Assembly (NCBI RefSeq): GCF_000418325.1
Contig: NC_021658.1
Span: 10,430,001 to 10,494,000 of the forward strand
DNA: 64,000 nt
Source of the DNA: Sorangium cellulosum So0157-2
GTDB lineage: Bacteria > Myxococcota_A > Polyangia > Polyangiales > Polyangiaceae
Direction of reading: 5' to 3'
The notes under the pieces are model-generated. The model saw only the letters and a list, made by a program, of their open reading frames with translations. It ran no database searches and was not told the origin of the DNA. This document shows positions 58,832 through 64,000 of this stretch, piece by piece. Positions within the stretch are counted from its first letter, which is position 1. Each line of letters begins with the position of its first letter. The position numbers were made by a program, and so were the translations under genes.

Positions 58832-59815
58832 CTAATGGGGCACCTCGGTCGGCGCGCACGTCGAGACGCCCGCGCCGATGACCGCGGTGAGGAGCACGGG
58901 CATCACGAGCTCCGGCGGGGCCTGGGAGTCAGGGTCCAGGCGATAGACCCTGGACGAGAGCGCGTCCTCGTCGTTGGTCACGAAGAACCAGAAGGCGCCC
59001 CCCCACGTCGCGAACGCCCAGCTGGAGCCGATGGTCACGCCGGGCAGCGCTCTCTCCGAGAGCGTGGCGCCGGTGAGCTTGTCGAACTCGCTGACGAACG
59101 ACGCCCCCGACTGCTTGACGAACCCGAAGAGGCGGCCGTCGCCCGTGCCCGTCAGGTCCGCGTTGGCACCCGCGCCCTGGCCGAGCGGGCGGACCGCGTA
59201 CGACCGCCTGTCGAAGACGCCGAGCGTCCGGGCGGGGTTCGCCCCGTCCGTGTCATTGAAGAAGACCGCGTCTCGCACATAAAGGGTCTCCTGGTCGGGG
59301 CCGTCGTCGGCGGCGAACGCCATGCCGAAATTGCGGAACGGTGCCCCGTCTTCCACCTTGTAGGGCGTGGTTTCGCAGCGACCCGTGGCGATGTCGACCC
59401 GGCTGACCGGCCCGTTCCAGTCGACGATCCAGGCGACGCCGTTCCGGTCGACGGCCATCGAGAACGGGCCGCCATCGCCGCACCGCAGCCTGCCGATGCG
59501 ATGGAGCTCCAGGCCGGCGGGATGGAACGAGAAGAGCTCTTGGGAGGGCGAGACCAGGTAGATGTGGTGCGTCACATCCGAGCACGGGCCGGCAGAGCTC
59601 CCCGGCGGCGGATCCCAGCCGCTCCCGTCGCGAGCGCTCCCCCCGTCGCCGACGTGCCCGATGGCGCCGAACGGGCCAGCTCCCCCCGCGTCCACGCTCC
59701 CATCCTCGCCGTGGCTCCCATCGGCGGGGCGGTCCAAGGTGGTGCCTTGCGCACACGCGGCGAGCGAGACGACGACGGTGCCTACGGAAATCAGAGGCCG
59801 GACGATACGCAGCAT
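58832..59815 (-). CDS. Lipoprotein with beta-propeller-like repeats
   Basis: 327 residues. ATG 59815 (MLRIVRPLISVGTVVVSLAA) ends in lipobox LAAC. A Gly/Asp-rich linker (about 25-60) is followed by beta-propeller-like repeats (GPFSMAVDRNGVAWIVDWNG, PFRNFGMAFAADDG, DGRLFGFVKQSG, SSWAFATWGGAFWFFVTNDE). It is extracytoplasmic. I recognise this as a common myxobacterial putative lipoprotein, function unknown. Confidence 0.65.
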   Translation of the reverse strand: MLRIVRPLISVGTVVVSLAACAQGTTLDRPADGSHGEDGSVDAGGAGPFGAIGHVGDGGSARDGSGWDPPPGSSAGPCSDVTHHIYLVSPSQELFSFHPAGLELHRIGRLRCGDGGPFSMAVDRNGVAWIVDWNGPVSRVDIATGRCETTPYKVEDGAPFRNFGMAFAADDGPDQETLYVRDAVFFNDTDGANPARTLGVFDRRSYAVRPLGQGAGANADLTGTGDGRLFGFVKQSGASFVSEFDKLTGATLSERALPGVTIGSSWAFATWGGAFWFFVTNDEDALSSRVYRLDPDSQAPPELVMPVLLTAVIGAGVSTCAPTEVPH

Positions 59816-59960
59816 GGTCGCCCCCTGGGACAAGGTTCGCGGCTGCGAATGGGTGGCGACGCGCGCGGGGCGCCATTTGGAAAAGTGAACCTTCCAGACG
59901 ATCCGCTACGGCTGCAAGGGCGGAGCCCCGCGGAGGAGCGCCCCGGACACGTCGCCCGCG

Positions 59961-60659
59961 TCAGTCCCCCCCGACGCCCACGTCGCGCCAGCGGATCTCC
60001 ACCCGCTTCGCGCCGAGCTGGGTCGCGAGCGCCGTGATCTGCCGCTCGGCCTGCGCCTTCGCGCGCGCCATCACGTTCCCCTCGAGCGCGGCCTTCTCGA
60101 TCGCCTCGGTCGCCTCCTTGCGCGCCCGCGACTCGAGCTGCTCGTTGCGCCGCGCGAGCAGGCTCGTCTTGCGCGTGTAGACGTACGTCGCATCCTCGTC
60201 GAGCCGGGTCGAGAAGACCTCGGGCGCCGGCAGCGTGAGCCGCGCGACCCCGGTCTCCGGATCCATGGCGATGTCGCCCTCGCCGATCCGCGCGAGATCG
60301 ACGCCGATGGTGACGTGCCCGACCGCGACGAGCAGCAGGGCGTCGGTGGCCTGCACCAGGCCGAACAGGCGGCTCTGCCGGTCGGCCAGATCCACGACCT
60401 TCTCGACGTGGACCTCGGTGGTCTCGAGCCGCGAGAGGTCGCGGATCGCGACGACGAGCGCGGGGGTCGGCCGCGCGACGAGGGTGCTCGCAGGCGCGGG
60501 CGCGCGGAGGCGCGGCGCCACGACGAGCGCGCCGAACCCGACCGACGCGAGCAGCGCGACCGCGAGCAGCGCGATCCGCGCGGCGCGGCCGGCCTGCGCG
60601 CCGGGGCGCGGCGCGTGCGCTGCGACCGAAGCGTAGGGGTCCTGGAGCGGGCCTTCCAT
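59961..60659 (-). CDS. DUF4230 membrane protein
   Basis: 232 residues. Start MEGPLQDPYASVAAHAPRPG (ATG 60659, with a GAGG site 7 bases upstream), a transmembrane helix (AARIALLAVALLASVGFGAL), then a DUF4230 domain (LVVAIRDLSRLETTEVHVEK, HVTIGVDLARI, EVFSTRLDEDATYVYTRKTS) and a C-terminal helix. DUF4230 proteins are membrane-anchored with unknown function. It lies upstream, on the same strand, of no obvious partner. The next gene on this strand is the PH-like protein. Confidence 0.7.
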   Translation of the reverse strand: MEGPLQDPYASVAAHAPRPGAQAGRAARIALLAVALLASVGFGALVVAPRLRAPAPASTLVARPTPALVVAIRDLSRLETTEVHVEKVVDLADRQSRLFGLVQATDALLLVAVGHVTIGVDLARIGEGDIAMDPETGVARLTLPAPEVFSTRLDEDATYVYTRKTSLLARRNEQLESRARKEATEAIEKAALEGNVMARAKAQAERQITALATQLGAKRVEIRWRDVGVGGD

Positions 60660-60835
60660 CGGGGTACCTCGGAGGACCGCAGGCGCGCAGGCGCCCGCGG
60701 CAGCTCGGCTGAGCACAGCCTAGAAGAGCCGCGCGTCCTTCGGGAGAGAGTTCTGAGAACAGGAAGGCCGGAAGGCGAGAAGAATCGACCCGGCCCGCTG
60801 GCCCGGCGAGCGGCGCGCCCCTCCGGGCAGCCTCG

Positions 60836-60892
60836 CGCGGCCGGCGCCACGTCACGCGGCCGGCGTCACGTCACGCGGCCGGCGTCGCGCAC
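60836..60892 (+). repeat. 19-bp tandem repeat (about 3 units)
   Basis: CGCGGCCGGCGTCACGTCA occurs twice with one mismatch and a third diverged unit. It spans the 3' end of the next gene (stop 60873-60871), so expansion could alter its last codons. Confidence 0.6.
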
Positions 60893-62262
60893 CGCGGCGC
60901 GTCCAGCCGCGGCCGCGCCGCCGAGGACGACAGCGCCTGCTCGAGCATCCCGTCATCCTCGTCGCCCTCGGCCGCCTGCTCGATGGCGAGCTGCACGTCG
61001 CGGTTCGCGCAGCCCTCGGCCGCGATCCGCAGCCGCTCCACCGTCTGGTCGTCGCGCGACGACGACAGCGCGAGCGCGGCGCCGATGCGGAGCTCGGCCG
61101 GCGCGTCGCCGTCCTCGAGCACCGCGAACGCCTGCTCCCGCGTGAGCTTCGCCGTGCGGTAATCGGCGCCGGCCTCGCTCACGAGGCGGCGCAGCGCCGC
61201 CCGCCAGGCCGGCGCAGTCAGGCCGCGGCGCTCGAGGAGCGCGCCCGCCCGCCCCACCTCGCGCGCGCCGCGCCCGCTCCGCTCGCGCACGAGCGCGAGC
61301 AGGTGCTCGCGGCGCCGCTCGGCGAGCACCATGCTGAGCCCCGTCTCGCTTGGATCGCGCAGCAGCTGCGGCGGCACGAGGGTCAGCGGGAGCTCCTCGC
61401 CCCCCGTGAGCACGAGCTCGACCCCGAGCGCGGTCTCGTCGACCCGCTCGATCGAGCCGAACGAGACGAAGCGCTCGCCGGCCTCGTCCCGGAGCGAGAG
61501 CCCGTCGGTGCCCGCCACGAGCACGCGGTGCGCCGAGCCCTCCCGGAGCAGCGCCGCGAGCACCCACGCCGCGGCGCCCGTGATGACGCCCAGCGAGAGC
61601 GCCAGGTCGAAGTCGAGCACCGACCAGCAGATCAGCGACACGAGCGTCGCCACGCCGACGAACAGCCGGCGCCGGAGCGGCCGCTGTGCGTCGTCGTAGA
61701 GCCGGGCGCTCCACGTGCCCCGCGCCCGCCCGGCGGCGATCGCGCCGAGCAGCCGCTCCGCGTCGACCGGGTCGTCGACGCGCACGCGGATGACGTCGCC
61801 GTCGTCGGTCCTCAGGGCGACCTCGCCGCCGGAGCTCGAGAGCCGCGCGCGCGTGAGCGAGAGCAGCGAGAACGACCGGCGCTCGCCGGAGCGCTCGATC
61901 CAGAGCGCGTTGCTCACCCGGACGACCGCCGCGCCGGACGAGCCCACCGCCGCGCAGAGCCACGCGATCGGCGTGTACAGCAGGCACGCGAGGCAGAGCA
62001 GCGCGAGCAGCGACCCGAGCAGCACGAACGGCATCAGGAGCACCATCGCGAGCCGGCCGGCGATCGGCTCGACGAGCGAGGCCACCGAGAAGAGGACAAG
62101 CAGCCACGCGAGCGCCGAGGTGAGCAGCCGGCCGACGAAGCGCGCGTCCGCGTAGGGCTGGATGAGCACCCCGCAGCGCTTGAACACGCCGTCGCTGCCA
62201 GCGGTTCCTGCCACCCCATCACGGTGAGCGCACCCGGCCTCGAGTTCAAGCGCACAACGCAA
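60871..62262 (-). CDS. Membrane protein with PH-like domains
   Basis: 463 residues. Two N-terminal transmembrane helices (LLTSALAWLLVLFSVASLVE and VLLMPFVLLGSLLALLCLAC), a beta-rich segment (RRSFSLLSLTRARLSSSGGE, VALRTDDGDVIRVRVDD), another helical pair and a second similar beta segment (LSLRDEAGERFVSFGSIERV), then a HEAT-like helical tail. The beta segments resemble bacterial PH (bPH) folds. It is anchored in the membrane; function unknown. The start is uncertain: GTG 62187 or the outer ATG are both possible. Confidence 0.6.
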   Translation of the reverse strand: MRCALELEAGCAHRDGVAGTAGSDGVFKRCGVLIQPYADARFVGRLLTSALAWLLVLFSVASLVEPIAGRLAMVLLMPFVLLGSLLALLCLACLLYTPIAWLCAAVGSSGAAVVRVSNALWIERSGERRSFSLLSLTRARLSSSGGEVALRTDDGDVIRVRVDDPVDAERLLGAIAAGRARGTWSARLYDDAQRPLRRRLFVGVATLVSLICWSVLDFDLALSLGVITGAAAWVLAALLREGSAHRVLVAGTDGLSLRDEAGERFVSFGSIERVDETALGVELVLTGGEELPLTLVPPQLLRDPSETGLSMVLAERRREHLLALVRERSGRGAREVGRAGALLERRGLTAPAWRAALRRLVSEAGADYRTAKLTREQAFAVLEDGDAPAELRIGAALALSSSRDDQTVERLRIAAEGCANRDVQLAIEQAAEGDEDDGMLEQALSSSAARPRLDAPRCATPAA

Positions 62263-62320
62263 TTTCAGCGCAGGAAGAACGCCTGCGCCGCCGCGGGCGC
62301 GGCCGCCCTCACGCCCTCAC

Positions 62321-64000
62321 TCAGTACGCGTCGGCCGGGGCGCGCGCGTCCGCGGGGAGCGTCAGCGGGAGCATCTCCACGGCCGCGTCCCCGCCGTCCA
62401 GCCACTGATACCGCGCCAGGTTCGCGAGGACGCGCCCCACATAGGTGCGCGTCTCGCCATAGGGGATCCGCGCCACCCACACGTCGGTGTCCCGGTCGAT
62501 CTTCCCCTCGAGCCAGTGCGACACGGCCTTGGGGCCGGCGTTGTACGCCGCGGTCGCGAGCGGCAGGCTCGCGTCGAACGTCCGCAGCAGCTTGCCGATG
62601 TAGAAGCCGCCGAGGCGCAGGTTGAGCGGCGCGCTCTTGAGCTGCCCGAGCTCGAAGCCGAGCGAGAGCTCGCTCGCCGCCTTCCGCGCGGTCGCCGGCA
62701 TGAGCTGCATCAGCCCGACCGCGCTCGCGGGGCTCACCACGACGGGATCGAACGCGCTCTCCTGCCGCTTGAGCGCGTGGACAAGGCCCTTCGGCAGCCC
62801 GTGCTGCGCCTCGAGCGCGCGCACCTCGCCGACGTACGGCTGCGGATAGACGCACTCCCACGTCCAGCGATCGGCCTCGGACGGCGCGCGCTGGAGCGCC
62901 GCGGCGGAGACCGCCTGCGTGCCCACCCGGTAACGGCGCTTCGCGGGCGAGAGCATGCCGTACATCCTGCAGAGCGCCTCGCTCTCCTGCCCCTCGTAGG
63001 CCGCCGTCACCTCGCGCTCGTTCTCGGCGAGGTAGCTCTCCGCGTCGCCGTCGAGCCCCATCGACGCGAGCAGCGCCGCGGCCGGCGGCAGCTTCACCTC
63101 CACCGGCCGCGCGTCCCGGAGCGACGCCGGGACGAGCAGCGGCGGCATGGGCGCGCCCACCGCCGCGAGGCGCGAGCGCGCGAGCAGCGCGCCCCACGAG
63201 AGCGGCTGCTCCTTCATCACCTCCGTCCAGAGCCGCACCGCGCCGTCGCGATCGCCGCCGCGCAGCGCCGCGAGCCCCGCGAGCTCGCGCAGCCGCGCCG
63301 CGTCGGCCGGGCGCGCGCCGCGCGCGAGCTGCTCGAGCGGCTTCCGCGCTTTGGCCGCGCCGCTCGTCGAGAGCATCGCGAGCGCCCGCTCGTAGAGCGC
63401 GTCGTCGCGCCGCTCGCTCCGCGGGTAGGCGTCGATGAACCGGCCGTACTGCGCGACCGCCTCCGCGTAGCGGCCGACCTGCATGAGGAGCCGCGCCGCG
63501 AGCAGGCTCGAGAGCTCGCCCCAGCGGGTCCTCCGGAACTTGCGCGCCACCGCGAGGTGCCGCTCGATCGCCTCGGCCTCGCGGTGGAGCCGGGAGAGCG
63601 AGCGCGCGGCGAGGTGCAGCTGCTCCGCCTGGCGCGCCGACGGCGAGGCCGCGACCTTGAGGAACGCCTCGGCCGCGCCCGCGTAGTCGCGCGCCTGGTA
63701 CAGCGCCGTGGCCCTGCGGTGGTGGAGCTCCGACGCCGGCACGCCCGAGAGCTTGTCGAGCTCGGCGATCGCCTCGGCCGCGCTGCCCCCGGCGACCATG
63801 GCGTCGACCTTCTGGAGCCGGTCGTCCGGCGAGAGCGGCCCCGGCATCTCGGCGAGGAGCGCCGCGGCCTCGCGCCCGTCGGGCGACGACGGCGCGCTCT
63901 TCACGATCCACCGGAGGTCGGCGAGCGCGAGCGCCGCCGCCGCGGCCTTCGCGCCGCCCTTGTCCCCCGATCGCTCGGCGGCGTCGCGCACGCCGAGCTG
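62321..64000 (-). CDS. Soluble lytic transglycosylase (C-terminal part, 5' end outside window)
   Basis: At least 557 residues remain, and the frame is open to the window edge. The first 300 are TPR-like helix pairs (LLMQVGRYAEAVAQYGRFID and similar). The C-terminal catalytic SLT domain shows the catalytic Glu in HALKRQESAFDPVVVSPAS, then AVGLMQLMPATARKAA, and AAYNAGPKAVSHWLEG, NLARYQWLDGG. Such Slt70-type enzymes cleave peptidoglycan glycan strands to 1,6-anhydromuropeptides in the periplasm. The signal peptide must lie beyond the window. Confidence 0.85.
   Translation of the reverse strand, partial: QLGVRDAAERSGDKGGAKAAAAALALADLRWIVKSAPSSPDGREAAALLAEMPGPLSPDDRLQKVDAMVAGGSAAEAIAELDKLSGVPASELHHRRATALYQARDYAGAAEAFLKVAASPSARQAEQLHLAARSLSRLHREAEAIERHLAVARKFRRTRWGELSSLLAARLLMQVGRYAEAVAQYGRFIDAYPRSERRDDALYERALAMLSTSGAAKARKPLEQLARGARPADAARLRELAGLAALRGGDRDGAVRLWTEVMKEQPLSWGALLARSRLAAVGAPMPPLLVPASLRDARPVEVKLPPAAALLASMGLDGDAESYLAENEREVTAAYEGQESEALCRMYGMLSPAKRRYRVGTQAVSAAALQRAPSEADRWTWECVYPQPYVGEVRALEAQHGLPKGLVHALKRQESAFDPVVVSPASAVGLMQLMPATARKAASELSLGFELGQLKSAPLNLRLGGFYIGKLLRTFDASLPLATAAYNAGPKAVSHWLEGKIDRDTDVWVARIPYGETRTYVGRVLANLARYQWLDGGDAAVEMLPLTLPADARAPADAY

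Noticed and set aside
1-64000. CRISPR array, rRNA genes or complete insertion sequences
   Set aside because: I looked for regularly spaced short repeats, rRNA cores and transposase frames with terminal inverted repeats and found none.

Overview
The window is very GC-rich with strong third-position G/C bias. It carries STAND/WD40, CHAT, RHS, VgrG and DUF2169 genes, multi-PAS kinases and integrase relics of the kind I associate with Sorangium/Polyangium. It most likely comes from a Myxococcota (Polyangiales-type) chromosome. This is inferred from gene content and codon use, since no rRNA or complete tRNA is present.

Layout. 1-242 is the tail of a membrane protein. 243-2830 is a graveyard of broken mobile-type genes: an integrase N-terminus, a frameshifted zinc-ribbon protein and an alpha/beta-hydrolase tail. 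2932-17053 is the most striking block. A minus-strand gene set encodes an SbcD/Mre11-like nuclease, an SbcC/Rad50/YhaN-like ATPase (ATGA overlap), a winged-helix-like protein, a fused AAA+HerA-type ATPase and a STAND NTPase with 14 WD40 repeats. Converging on it is a CHAT (caspase-clan) protease. The protease N-terminus and the STAND C-terminus carry the same small domain, about half identical, which I read as a homotypic effector-associated (death-like) adaptor. Together they look like a DNA-processing complex wired to a suicide-type protease, a candidate composite immune system.

17221-22115 holds regulatory and signalling genes: a GAF-LuxR regulator, a FeeM/LuxI-superfamily acyltransferase, a haem-oxygenase-like protein, an HTH-only LuxR protein and an atypical sigma-54 activator. 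22205-30229 is accessory DNA: a frameshifted CxxC protein, KTSC + DUF6119 genes, a CoiA-like nuclease, an EcsC-family protein between two diverged copies of an approximately 0.5-0.6 kb unit, a perfect 20-bp inverted repeat, a half-tRNA-Leu(UAA) and a decayed tyrosine integrase.

30305-47726 is a type VI secretion cargo region without structural T6SS genes. DUF2169 and accessory genes lie on the plus strand. A tightly overlapping minus-strand operon reads leader peptide - VgrG - VgrG - DUF6484 - VgrG - KS-like/HEAT adaptor - RHS protein with a caspase-like toxin tip. 48117-64000 looks like ordinary chromosome: secreted lipoproteins, a four-PAS histidine kinase, a DUF899 protein with a divergent regulator, an M20/DapE-like protein with degraded metal ligands, envelope proteins, a DUF4230 protein and the 3' part of a soluble lytic transglycosylase gene.
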